A stretch of DNA of 12,104 nucleotides from SZUA-430 sp034440175 (GTDB lineage Bacteria; Pseudomonadota; Alphaproteobacteria; Micropepsales; Micropepsaceae), in NCBI GenBank assembly GCA_034440175.1, contig JAWXBO010000088.1:1-12104 (forward strand), given 5' to 3'. The notes under the pieces were generated by a model. The model searched no databases, had not been told where the DNA came from, and saw nothing but the letters and a program-made list of their open reading frames with translations. How positions within the stretch are numbered: the first letter of the stretch is position 1; the number at the start of each line of letters is the position of its first letter. This document shows positions 1 to 6,837 of this stretch, one piece after another. The translations under genes and the position numbers were made by a program.

Positions 1-901
1 CGCCGGGCACCGCCGCCTGGCCGCCGAGCCTGCCTTCGGTGCCGACCTCGCGCGCCACGCGGGTGACCTCCGATGCGAACCCGTTGAGCTGATCGACCAT
101 CGTGTTCAGCGTGTTCTTCAAGGCGAGGATTTCGCCTTTCACTTCGACGGTGATTTTCGAGGACAAATCGCCCTTGGCGATGGCCGTCGCTACGCCGGCG
201 ATGTTACGCACTCGGCTTGTCAAGTTCGACGCCATCGAGTTGACGCTGTCAGTGAGATCCTTCCAGGTGCCGGCAACGCCAGGCACCTGCGCCTGGCCGC
301 CGAGCTTGCCCTCGGTACCGACCTCGCGCGCCACGCGCGTCACTTCGGACGAGAAGGCATTGAGCTGATCGACCATCGTGTTGATGGTTTCCTTCAGCTC
401 CAGAATTTCGCCCTTTACATCGACCGTGATCTTGCGCGAGAGGTCGCCGCGCGCCACGGCTGTGGTCACCGTCGCAATGTTGCGGACCTGGCTGGTCAGA
501 TTGTTTGCCATCGAGTTGACGGAGTCGGTGAGATCCTTCCAGGTGCCCGCCACGCCCGGCACCACTGCCTGCCCGCCGAGGCGGCCGTCCGTGCCGACCT
601 CGCGTGCCACGCGCGTCACTTCCGAGGCGAACGAGCGGAGCTGGTCGACCATCGTGTTGGTGGCCTCCTTGAGCTGCAGGATCTCGCCGCGCACGTCGAC
701 AGTGATCTTCTTGGAGAGATCGCCATTGGCCACGGCGATGGTCACGTCGGCGATGTTGCGCACCTGCGCTGTCAGGTTGCCGGCCATCTGGTTGACCGAG
801 TCGGTGAGCGCTTTCCACACGCCCGAAACGTCGGGCACTGCCGCCTGACCGCCGAGCTTGCCCTCGGTGCCGACCTCGCGCGCCACGCGCGTCACTTCAG
901 A
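1..901 (-). repeat. 276-bp tandem repeats encoding HAMP units
   Basis: The DNA repeats with an exact 276-bp period in the coding frame. The plus-strand word GAGCT next to a GATCGACCATCG-type sequence recurs at 86, 362, 638 and 914. Units start (minus strand) at about 901, 625, 349 and 73 and continue past the window edge. High nucleotide identity between units makes this stretch prone to unequal recombination and to assembly collapse. Confidence 0.9.
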
Positions 902-1498
902 CGTGAAGACCGAGAGCTGCTCGATCATGGTGTTCACGAGCTTCGCGGAGCGCAGAAACTCGCCCTTGAGCGTACGCCCGTCGACCTCAAGCTCCATCGA
1001 CTGCCCAAGATCACCCTTGGCTACGGCGCCGATGGTTCGCGCGATTTCCGTCGTCGGCCGCACCAGATCGTCGATGAGAGTATTGACGGACTCCACCTCC
1101 TCCGCCCAGCAACCGATCGCCCCTGGCAGCGTCATGCGCTGCTTCAGCCGCCCCTCTTTGCCTACCGTCGCGCTTAGCCGCGTTACCTCCTTTGAGATGC
1201 GTTCGTTTTTCGCGATGGTCTGATTGAATGCATCCGCGATTCGCGCATCCATGCCGGTCCAATTCCTCGGCAGCCGCGCCGAGAAATCGCCATCGCGAAA
1301 CATACTCATCGCTTCGAGGATCTGCTGGGAGCGGGCCTCCGCAGTTTCCTCCGCGCGACATGGCCTCGCCCGCCGCTTGGCGGCTGTGCGCTTGTACGGC
1401 GTGGCAGCGGACGGCACGCTGTCAATGGCGGGTGAGATATCCTCGTCAATGGCGGGTGAGATATCCTCGCGGCCAGGTAGCATCGTTTTATCGGCCAT
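1..1498 (-). CDS. HAMP-repeat cytoplasmic sensor, probably a hybrid histidine kinase (5' part only)
   Basis: One uninterrupted frame runs from ATG at 1498 to the window edge: 499 codons, with the 3' part missing. Residues 1-60 are a polar N-terminus with a duplicated EDISPAID octapeptide (11-26). Residues about 66-199 are a diverged HAMP-like unit with the phrases FRDGDFSARLP and VAKGDLGQSMEL. From residue 200 a 92-residue unit repeats almost identically (starts at 200, 292, 384, 476), each with SEVTRVAREVGTEG, LTDSVN.MA, GDLS.KITV and NTMVDQL. There is no signal peptide or membrane segment, so it should be cytoplasmic. Such HAMP arrays are known from long hybrid kinases of the Nik1/group III type, which end in kinase and receiver domains; that these follow here is inference. 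The start is supported by GGTGA three bases upstream. It could instead be another HAMP-array signalling protein. Confidence 0.85.
   Translation of the reverse strand, partial: MADKTMLPGREDISPAIDEDISPAIDSVPSAATPYKRTAAKRRARPCRAEETAEARSQQILEAMSMFRDGDFSARLPRNWTGMDARIADAFNQTIAKNERISKEVTRLSATVGKEGRLKQRMTLPGAIGCWAEEVESVNTLIDDLVRPTTEIARTIGAVAKGDLGQSMELEVDGRTLKGEFLRSAKLVNTMIEQLSVFTSEVTRVAREVGTEGKLGGQAAVPDVSGVWKALTDSVNQMAGNLTAQVRNIADVTIAVANGDLSKKITVDVRGEILQLKEATNTMVDQLRSFASEVTRVAREVGTDGRLGGQAVVPGVAGTWKDLTDSVNSMANNLTSQVRNIATVTTAVARGDLSRKITVDVKGEILELKETINTMVDQLNAFSSEVTRVAREVGTEGKLGGQAQVPGVAGTWKDLTDSVNSMASNLTSRVRNIAGVATAIAKGDLSSKITVEVKGEILALKNTLNTMVDQLNGFASEVTRVAREVGTEGRLGGQAAVPG
1422..1469 (-). repeat. 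Perfect 24-bp tandem duplication
   Basis: The 24-bp unit TCAATGGCGGGTGAGATATC plus CTCG occurs twice in direct succession (1422-1445 and 1446-1469). It adds eight residues (EDISPAID) in frame to the N-terminus of the HAMP-array sensor. Perfect identity suggests a recent slippage or duplication event. Confidence 0.95.
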
Positions 1499-1546
1499 GG
1501 TTCACCGTAAGGAAGCGGAGGAAGATGAGCACGGGTGTTGACGGCC
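1495..1546. repeat. Copy A of a diverged ~50-bp duplication
   Basis: This stretch aligns with 2776-2829. Both contain CCATGG, then TCACCG, AAGG, GAGGA or GAAGA, and end in TTGACGGCC, with a small length difference. In each case the CAT inside it is the start codon, on the minus strand, of a sensor-type gene, and the minus-strand text CTTCCGGTGAGCCATGG (or its variant) includes a GGTGA ribosome-binding element. It reads as a shared 5' leader. Confidence 0.6.
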
Positions 1547-1984
1547 ATAATCAAGAAGACGCCAGCTCAAGGTCGCCATGCATGCGCTTGCTGCAGCAAC
1601 CGCCTCAGCTCGGATCGGCAGCCGGGTGGAGCGCGATGCTGTCGTCAATGGCGTGGCAGGCGGTGACGCGGACGCTGCGGCATTCGCCGATGACCATAAC
1701 GCGCACGGCGATCCTTCGCCGATGCGCAGCGCCGACATCAACTCACCCCTTCGAGGGGGTAAAAGTTCGAGCCGACGCCGCCTGGCTGGAACAACGCTTC
1801 CTGCTCCCAGACGACGCGGCGTCTTGCAAATTCAAACCTGGCCATTACCTGGTACCCCGCCTCTCGCCAACACACGTAATGTGCGACGGCCGAGTTCGTT
1901 CCCGAGAAAGAGAAAAATAAAAATGTGCAGGCGGAAGCCCGGGCTGAGACGATGAAGATCGTAAACGCGCCCTTCAGAACCGCT
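1499..1984. other. Degenerate intergenic stretch without a recognisable gene
   Basis: Several open frames overlap here on both strands, but none gives a protein I recognise and none has convincing support. The minus-strand frame 1502-1738 has an SD-like AAGGGGTGA before its ATG and stops just before the HAMP sensor start, but its sequence is rich in Ala and Ser and looks like an out-of-frame translation. The stretch lies between the sensor start and the point where the upstream membrane-sensor frame stops resembling its family. I read it as decayed remnant sequence. Confidence 0.45.
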
Positions 1985-2730
1985 CGCGATGTGCAATCGG
2001 CATCGATGGCGTGCAGCCGGCTGGCGGAGACGACGCCAAGGACGATGAGCAGCGTTGTGAGCGCGCCAAAACCCAGCCACAGCGACCGCCCGGTGCTGCG
2101 CGAATGCAACGGCAGCATGACGATTCCCCCCGGCATCGCGCAGAGCATGCCCGCCGCGAGGATCGCGAAACCCGCCGCCGTGTGCAGCGCCAGGGAGGTG
2201 AATCCGCGGATACCGTAGAGATTCTGCGCCCCGAACGCGTAGCCGAGCAGCGAGATCAAGCCGACGGTCCCCACGCTGATCGCCAGTGCTTCCGCCCAGC
2301 GCTCCGTGGTCCGGCGCCCGTGCAACCCCAGCGTCATGAAGCTGAAGGTCAGCGCCGTGACCGGCGACATCCGCCCCGGCGGCTGCCCGGGCACCACATC
2401 CGCGCGGACGACGAGCTGATCGATACCAAAATCCAACTCCGCAAGATCCTGGACGAGGGTAAGCGCTCCGATCAGCCCGATGGCGGCTGCCAGCCCGAGC
2501 CGGACCGCCAGTTTCTCGCGGAAAAAGAGTGCGCTTCCCGCGAGCAGAAAGCACAGCGCGGTGTTGAACTTCATCGAGGCGAGCTGCGGCAGCATCCGCT
2601 GAAGCGGCTCGATGCCGAGCAAGCACCCGGCCATCACCGCGAGCCCGAGCGCCATCAACAGCATTGCGCTGCCCGTGGCCACGGGTGAAGCGGAGGTGAT
2701 CCCGCGTGTCGGACGACCCCCGGTCCTCAA
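1738..2730 (-). pseudogene. Truncated multi-TM sensor N-terminus (remnant of a membrane signalling protein)
   Basis: The open frame runs from a TTG at 2730 to TGA at 1738. Residues about 20-245 are clearly coding: several hydrophobic helices and the phrases MKFNTALCFLLAGSAL, LDFGIDQL, PGRMSPVTALTFSFMTLGL and ALHTAAGFAILAAG. These are typical of the membrane input region that precedes PAS and kinase or GGDEF domains. After the last helix (LGVVSASRLHAIDAD, near 1985) similarity ends and the remaining about 85 codons look random; no output domain follows. The 5' end is also odd. An ATG with the better ribosome site lies at 2779, but in another frame, and the frame used here has a stop just upstream. 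I infer a frameshift near the start and a lost 3' half. A short functional membrane protein is possible but less likely. Confidence 0.6.
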
Positions 2731-2775
2731 TGCCGGGTGAAAAATTCTCGAGGGCTGCCGAGGTCGTTATATGAA

Positions 2776-2829
2776 CCATGGCTCACCGGAAGGCTGGGGA
2801 CGAGGATGCGTTGGCGAATTTTGACGGCC
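2776..2829. repeat. Copy B of a diverged ~50-bp duplication
   Basis: Partner of 1495-1546. The minus-strand ATG inside it (2779) sits after GGTGAGCC, exactly as GGTGAACC precedes the HAMP sensor ATG at 1498. On the plus strand both copies could also be read as M-(A/V)-H-R-K followed by an acidic run, but copy A reaches a stop after 14 codons and copy B after 51. Confidence 0.55.
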
Positions 2830-2996
2830 GCTTGCGCAACCTCGTTCTTGACGTAAACGTCGGTCACAAGAGCGTGGATCAGATTCGACGAAGTGAAAGC
2901 GCCGTGAAAATACTGTGGCCCCACTTTTGATCATCATCTACGCAACTTCGCTAATGAAGTCTATGTCCTCGACAACAAAGATTGTTGCCATCGACG

Positions 2997-3788
2997 CTAT
3001 GCCGCAACTCGCTTGGCCGGATGAAAGAATAGCGCCTGCCCTACTGCCGCCATGACTGTTTCCGAGAGGAACGGCTTGGTGATGAGGTAAGTCGGTTCTG
3101 GCCTTTCGCCGGTCAACAAGCGTTCCGGATAGGCGGTGATGAAAATCACGGGTACGTCGAAACTGCGCAAGATGTCGGTGACCGCATCGATGCCTGAACT
3201 TCCGTCGGCCAGGCGAATGTCGGCAAGGATCAGACCCGGCTTGAGATTTATTGCCTTGCGCACGGCATCGTCCCTTGTTGCGGCAACACCCACAACCTCG
3301 TGACCCAGAGTTTTCACGATGGCTTCAAGATCGAGCGCGATGATGGACTCGTCCTCGATGATCAAGACGCGCGAAGTCAGCTGGAGCTCAATTTCCTTTT
3401 GCGTCCTGGTTATCTGGGCATCGACCTCGGCTTCGGTTTTGTGCAGAATTCGGGCAGTTTCGGAACGGCTGAACCCTTCGAGCGAATTCAACAGCAACGC
3501 CTCGCGATTGGCGGGGGACAGGGCCTGCAAGCGTTCGTCGGGCGAGGTGGCCCGTCGCTCGCTTTGCGCCGAACCGTTGGCGCGGCTTGTCGTCGACCAG
3601 ATGGCGTGAAACACCCGGTAAAGTGCGATTCGTGCGGGGATGTCCGTGTCGAATTCGGCAGGCTTGGCAAGAATCGCCTCAAGCGTGGCGCGGACGTATG
3701 AATCTCCCCCCGACTGGGATCCGGTCAGGGCGCGTGCATAACGGCGGAGGTAGGGTAAATGCGGTGCGATTGCGGCCGAAAGGCTCAT
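2997..3788 (-). CDS. phyR: PhyR, general stress response anti-anti-sigma response regulator
   Basis: 263 residues, the usual PhyR length. Residues 1-125 form the EcfG-like (sigma-mimic) domain, beginning MSLSAAIAPHLPYLRRYARA. Residues 140-255 are a receiver domain with acidic pair E145/D146, phosphoacceptor D190 (LILADIRLADG), T218 (FITAYP) and K238 (ITKPF). In the known mechanism, phosphorylation at the Asp frees the sigma-like domain to bind NepR, so that EcfG is released. I use ATG 3788 rather than an in-frame start at 3830: it matches the family N-terminus, has GGAGA eight bases upstream, and the 3830 start would lie within the promoter. A perfect EcfG-type promoter lies at 3845-3821, implying positive autoregulation. 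It is divergent from nepR-ecfG. Confidence 0.96.
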   Translation of the reverse strand: MSLSAAIAPHLPYLRRYARALTGSQSGGDSYVRATLEAILAKPAEFDTDIPARIALYRVFHAIWSTTSRANGSAQSERRATSPDERLQALSPANREALLLNSLEGFSRSETARILHKTEAEVDAQITRTQKEIELQLTSRVLIIEDESIIALDLEAIVKTLGHEVVGVAATRDDAVRKAINLKPGLILADIRLADGSSGIDAVTDILRSFDVPVIFITAYPERLLTGERPEPTYLITKPFLSETVMAAVGQALFFHPAKRVAA

Positions 3789-3820
3789 GAGGTGGTCTCT
3801 CCAGCTTACGATTAGGTAAA

Positions 3821-3845
3821 AACGCACCAATCCATGAAAAGTTCC
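3821..3845 (-). promoter_or_regulatory. EcfG-type promoter of phyR
   Basis: On the minus strand GGAAC (3845-3841), 16 nt, CGTT (3824-3821). This matches the alphaproteobacterial GSR consensus exactly. Transcription would start around 3814, giving a leader of about 26 nt before the phyR ATG at 3788. Confidence 0.9.
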
Positions 3846-3853
3846 ATGAAACC

Positions 3854-3878
3854 GGAACCTTCGACGGTAACCGGCGTT
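3854..3878 (+). promoter_or_regulatory. EcfG-type promoter of nepR-ecfG-kinase operon
   Basis: GGAAC (3854-3858), 16 nt, CGTT (3875-3878), an exact match to the GSR consensus. Only 8 bp separate its -35 box from that of the divergent phyR promoter, so the two promoters are back to back. It also shows that the in-frame ATG at 3834 cannot be the nepR start. Confidence 0.9.
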
Positions 3879-3947
3879 ATTAATGGTCAGTGGTATACGC
3901 GGGCAATAGGAAATGGCGGAAATTCGGTCTCCAACGGGAACTTCTTG

Positions 3948-4283
3948 ATGAAGAGTAAATACGACGAACGTCGGCCGGATCGGCTGCCCTCCAGTGCACC
4001 ATCAGCCACGGCCGAGCCCTTGGCGCGCAAACCAATTGAGACAAAGGACTTGAGCACTGACGTGCCCAAGTCCGATTCCAGTGCGGGTAATGGCGGATCG
4101 CGCCGGCGGCGAACCAAAGAGGCGACGGACATGCCTTCGAAAGATACGAATGCGGACCTTCAAGAGCGCTACAACGCGATCGGAGCCGGACTTAAACGCA
4201 TATTCAACGAGATCGTGGAGGAGCCGATTCCCCCCGAATTTCTTGAATTGCTGGATAAAATCGACCTTAAGCGGGAGCAGTAG
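3948..4283 (+). CDS. nepR: NepR-family anti-sigma factor
   Basis: The NepR core is residues 78-106 (IGAGLKRIFNEIVEEPIPPE followed by FLELLDKID), the two-helix motif that clamps EcfG and is captured by PhyR. The preceding 75 or so residues are polar, low in complexity and contain RRRR. The start is uncertain. ATG 3948 gives 111 residues but has a weak ribosome site. ATG 4131 has AGAGG eight bases upstream and gives 50 residues, close to the usual NepR size, with the whole core retained. I report the longer frame. It lies downstream of an EcfG promoter and 7 nt before ecfG, the standard order, so sigma factor and anti-sigma factor are co-expressed. Confidence 0.85.
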   Translation: MKSKYDERRPDRLPSSAPSATAEPLARKPIETKDLSTDVPKSDSSAGNGGSRRRRTKEATDMPSKDTNADLQERYNAIGAGLKRIFNEIVEEPIPPEFLELLDKIDLKREQ

Positions 4284-4290
4284 GGTTCGG

Positions 4291-4923
4291 ATGGCGGGGC
4301 TCCAGACCAACGAACGCAGCGTCGGCGATGCGGACGCGGAGGACGCTGCATTCCGCGCAGAGCTGATCGAATTGATGCCCTTTCTACGCGCCTTCGCCCG
4401 CACCTTGAGCGGTCATCGCGACGATGCCGACGATTTATGCCAGGAAGCGTTGGCCAAGGCTTGGCAGAGCCGTGCCACTTATCAGCTCGGTACGAATTTG
4501 AAGGCTTGGCTGTTCATGATCCTGCGCAACCAATTTTACTCCGAACGCCGCCGCTCCTGGCGACAACAGCCGTGGCATGAGGGAGACGCAGAGAAAGCTG
4601 ACGTGACACAAGGCACACAAGGCGCCAAGCTGGACCTCAGCGACCTGTCACGCGCGTTGCGCCTTCTGTCGGATGAACAGCGCGAGGCGCTGATCCTCGT
4701 GGGAGCCGGCGGATTCTCGTACGAGGAAGCTTCGTCGATCTGCGGTTGCGCGCTGGGTACGATCAAGAGCCGCGTGGCGCGCGGGCGAACGATGCTGCAA
4801 GAACTGCTCAACTCCCAGTCTGCGGAACCGTTGGGCCGGCGCGAAGATCGCGGCGATGCCGTTGACGAAATATTGAGAGAACTTAACCGCTTGTCTCCCA
4901 AGAGCTTCCAGGGACGGCAGTGA
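4291..4923 (+). CDS. ecfG: EcfG, extracytoplasmic-function sigma factor of the general stress response
   Basis: 210 residues. Region 2 spans about 22-88, with the phrases HRDDADDLCQEALAKAWQ and NLKAWLFMILRNQFYSERRR. Region 4 spans about 120-174, with LSDEQREALILVGAGGFSYE and the helix-turn-helix CALGTIKSRVARGR. The protein directs RNA polymerase to GGAAC/CGTT promoters, many of which lie in this window. The start at 4291 follows AGGG eight bases upstream and sits 7 nt after nepR; longer in-frame starts run antiparallel to sense through nepR and give no homologous sequence. The TGA at 4921-4923 overlaps the GTG start of the kinase, suggesting translational coupling. A charged tail of about 35 residues follows region 4. 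Confidence 0.95.
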   Translation: MAGLQTNERSVGDADAEDAAFRAELIELMPFLRAFARTLSGHRDDADDLCQEALAKAWQSRATYQLGTNLKAWLFMILRNQFYSERRRSWRQQPWHEGDAEKADVTQGTQGAKLDLSDLSRALRLLSDEQREALILVGAGGFSYEEASSICGCALGTIKSRVARGRTMLQELLNSQSAEPLGRREDRGDAVDEILRELNRLSPKSFQGRQ

Positions 4924-6635
4924 GCAACACGCCGGGCGACTTGGGAGTTTGGCACGAAAGGCTGGCTGTACGGTTTCTCACCATTATTTGCCTTGCCCTC
5001 TTGCCCATCTCGGCCTTGAGCGTTTGGCAGGGCATTGAGCGGATCCGGTTGGATCAGGAAAATGTACGCGAGTCGTTGCGCCAACGCGCACTGATAACCG
5101 CAAGCGACGAGGAGAATATCTTCAGCGCTGCGGAGCAATTGTTGCAAACGCTCGCCAAGCAAGACGAGATTCGTTCCGGCAACAGCGGATGTGATCGCCG
5201 GCTTGCGATTTCCGCGCTCGAACTGCCGGTCTTTGAGAACATTACGACGGCGTCGCCCGACGGCGCCATTCTGTGTGCAGCTGTGCGACCGCCACCGGAC
5301 TTCGACGTCACCAAGTTGTCGTGGTGGAAGGAAGCTTTGGTGCGACGCGAGTTTTTCGTCGGCGGTCTTCAGTACAGCGAAGCGTTGCGCAAGAATGTAT
5401 TTGCCGTGGTTCTGCCGTTGATGGATGCGAACGGCGCACTCCAAGGCATTGTGTACGCGGCTATCGATCCCGAGAGGTTGACGTTTGAGCTTAGCCAGCA
5501 AAGAAAACTGCCGCGCGGCGCTGTGGTCGCTCTCTTCGACAAGTCCGGTGCCGTTGTCGCTTCCAATGCGCCGAAGATCGCGGCCACAGTGTTTGCGGGT
5601 GGCCCCCGATTGTCGAAGGGTCGCGATGGAATAGGCTCCGCCAGCGGGCCCGAGGGAGAGGCATGGTCGCTCGCGATCGCGCCCGTTTTACGTCGCGACT
5701 TTTTCGTCGGATTTGCGATGCGCGACAGCGAATTGTCTCGCCCCTCCTACATTTACGTTTTGATTGATCTATTTTTACCTGTGCTGATGGTTATGCTGGC
5801 ATCGCTCGCGATCTGGCTGGCAACGCAGCGGCTTGTCATTCGCTGGATCGACGTGCTCTCCCGGATGGCAACTGCCTATTCCGGGGGGCATTATGCGATA
5901 CGTCCGCAAGTGCTGAACGATGCACCTCCCGAGTTCCGCGAAATGGGCAACACGCTGTCGGATATGGCGCTGGCCATCCAAGAGCGAGATCACAGCCTGA
6001 AAGACGCGCTCGCGCAAAAAGAACTGCTGATCAAGGAGATTCACCACCGCGTCAAGAACACGCTTCAGATCGTTGTGAGCCTTCTGAGCCTGCAGGCCAA
6101 TCGCGTGCGCGATCCAACCGCACAGGAGGTCCTGGGACAGGCGCGCGCGAGGATCAACGCACTGGCGCTTGCTCATCGTGCAATCTACGAGCAGGACCTC
6201 GACGGCTTGGTCGACCTTCAGCCGCTACTGTCGAACGCTATCGAGCAAGCCCAGGGCGCCGGCGATGGCGCACACACGCAACTGACCTTCAGCATGGATG
6301 TCGCCCATTGCCGGGTCAGCGGCGACGCGGCCATTCCCTTGACGCTTTTCGTCAACGAAGCGATGACAAACGCAATCAAGCATGGGCATCCGGAACCGAA
6401 GGCCGGCGGTCATATTTCGGTGTCGCTAAAGCCTGCCAGCGAAGGCCGGATGAACCTTACGATCACAGATGATGGCGAAGGATTCGACGCCGGGCCGACC
6501 CGGCAGGATAACGCGGTGGGCATAGGCTTGATGACGGCACTCGCGCGGCAGGTTTCGGGCGAAGTGTCGATACAGTCGGGCAGCAGCGGCACCGTCGTCA
6601 CGCTGAACTTTCCGGCGAGCTCCGCGGCGGCGTAA
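4920..6635 (+). CDS. Membrane sensor histidine kinase, HisKA_2 type, likely PhyR kinase
   Basis: 571 residues. Transmembrane helix 1 is about 17-38 and helix 2 about 277-301; the 240 residues between form a periplasmic Cache-like sensor domain. HAMP follows at about 302-355. The HisKA_2 dimerisation motif KEIHHRVKNTLQ is at 372-383, with the phosphorylated His at 375 or 376 (most likely 376, before RVKN). The ATPase domain has an N box (NEAMTNAIKHG, 479-489), DDGEGFD (517-523) and GIGL (534-537). Kinases of this class are established PhyR phosphodonors in several alphaproteobacteria. Location in the nepR-ecfG operon makes PhyR the probable target, but this is inferred. The GTG start overlaps the ecfG stop by three bases. 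A periplasmic pair of cysteines (91, 119) might be functional. Confidence 0.9.
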   Translation: MSNTPGDLGVWHERLAVRFLTIICLALLPISALSVWQGIERIRLDQENVRESLRQRALITASDEENIFSAAEQLLQTLAKQDEIRSGNSGCDRRLAISALELPVFENITTASPDGAILCAAVRPPPDFDVTKLSWWKEALVRREFFVGGLQYSEALRKNVFAVVLPLMDANGALQGIVYAAIDPERLTFELSQQRKLPRGAVVALFDKSGAVVASNAPKIAATVFAGGPRLSKGRDGIGSASGPEGEAWSLAIAPVLRRDFFVGFAMRDSELSRPSYIYVLIDLFLPVLMVMLASLAIWLATQRLVIRWIDVLSRMATAYSGGHYAIRPQVLNDAPPEFREMGNTLSDMALAIQERDHSLKDALAQKELLIKEIHHRVKNTLQIVVSLLSLQANRVRDPTAQEVLGQARARINALALAHRAIYEQDLDGLVDLQPLLSNAIEQAQGAGDGAHTQLTFSMDVAHCRVSGDAAIPLTLFVNEAMTNAIKHGHPEPKAGGHISVSLKPASEGRMNLTITDDGEGFDAGPTRQDNAVGIGLMTALARQVSGEVSIQSGSSGTVVTLNFPASSAAA

Positions 6636-6689
6636 GGCGTCAGTCCGCGCTGTCCCCCATCCCCTGCGAGCCACAAGTGCTGCGCAGGG

Positions 6690-6750
6690 ACTTCCCCCGC
6701 AAGCGGGGGCAGACACAAGATTTTCTGTCTGCCCCGCTTGCGGGGGAAGT
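6690..6750. terminator. Large near-perfect inverted repeat after the kinase gene
   Basis: Arms 6690-6715 and 6726-6750 pair over 25 bp with one extra G, around a 10-nt loop (CAAGATTTTC). Each arm is itself a small palindrome, CCCCCGC-AA-GCGGGGG. A further 7-bp hairpin (CCCTGCG/CGCAGGG) precedes it. It lies between convergent genes, so it may end both transcripts. The nested palindromes also resemble dispersed REP-like elements. There is no clean T-run. Confidence 0.6.
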
Positions 6751-6802
6751 GGCTGCACCGCGTTAGCGGCTGCAGACGACGGGGAGCAAACGCTAGCAGA
6801 TC

Positions 6803-6828
6803 GGTGACCGCGAGTTACCGCGGTCACC
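6803..6828. terminator. Hairpin between convergent genes
   Basis: GGTGACCGCG and CGCGGTCACC form a perfect 10-bp stem around a 6-nt loop (AGTTAC). It lies 9 nt beyond the stop of the minus-strand lipoprotein gene and is followed on the plus strand by an A/T-rich stretch. It is a plausible stop for transcripts from the kinase operon; the T-run is weak. Confidence 0.5.
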
Positions 6829-6837
6829 TTCAAAATT

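Noticed and set aside
249..818. Long minus-strand frame of 189 codons rich in Arg, Gly and His
   Set aside because: It lies in the wrong frame of the HAMP-array gene; its internal repeats simply mirror the 276-bp DNA repeat.
378..1223. Plus-strand open frames opposite the HAMP-array gene
   Set aside because: Antisense shadows of a repetitive GC-rich gene; no ribosome sites and no family features.
1878..1902. Minus-strand GGAAC-N16-CATT
   Set aside because: One mismatch in the -10 box and no credible gene directly downstream.
1890..1950. Peptide-like phrase SFPRKRK on the plus strand, recalling translations of a common intergenic repeat
   Set aside because: The match is short and degenerate, and I see no inverted-repeat partner nearby.
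2011..2688. 225-codon plus-strand frame rich in Gln, Arg and Glu
   Set aside because: Antisense reading of the hydrophobic sensor; the composition is typical of such shadows.
1832..2779. 315-codon minus-strand frame from ATG 2779
   Set aside because: Beyond the first codons it is the out-of-frame reading of the membrane sensor (Arg/Ala/Gly/His-rich), so only its start may be meaningful.
2778..2930. 51-codon plus-strand frame beginning MAHRKAGDEDALANFDGRLR
   Set aside because: No ribosome site or known family; its resemblance to the short frame at 1497 is better treated as part of the DNA duplication. Kept only as an alternative reading.
4536..5501. 321-codon minus-strand frame opposite ecfG and the kinase
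   Set aside because: Both genes on the plus strand are secure; this frame has no recognisable domain.
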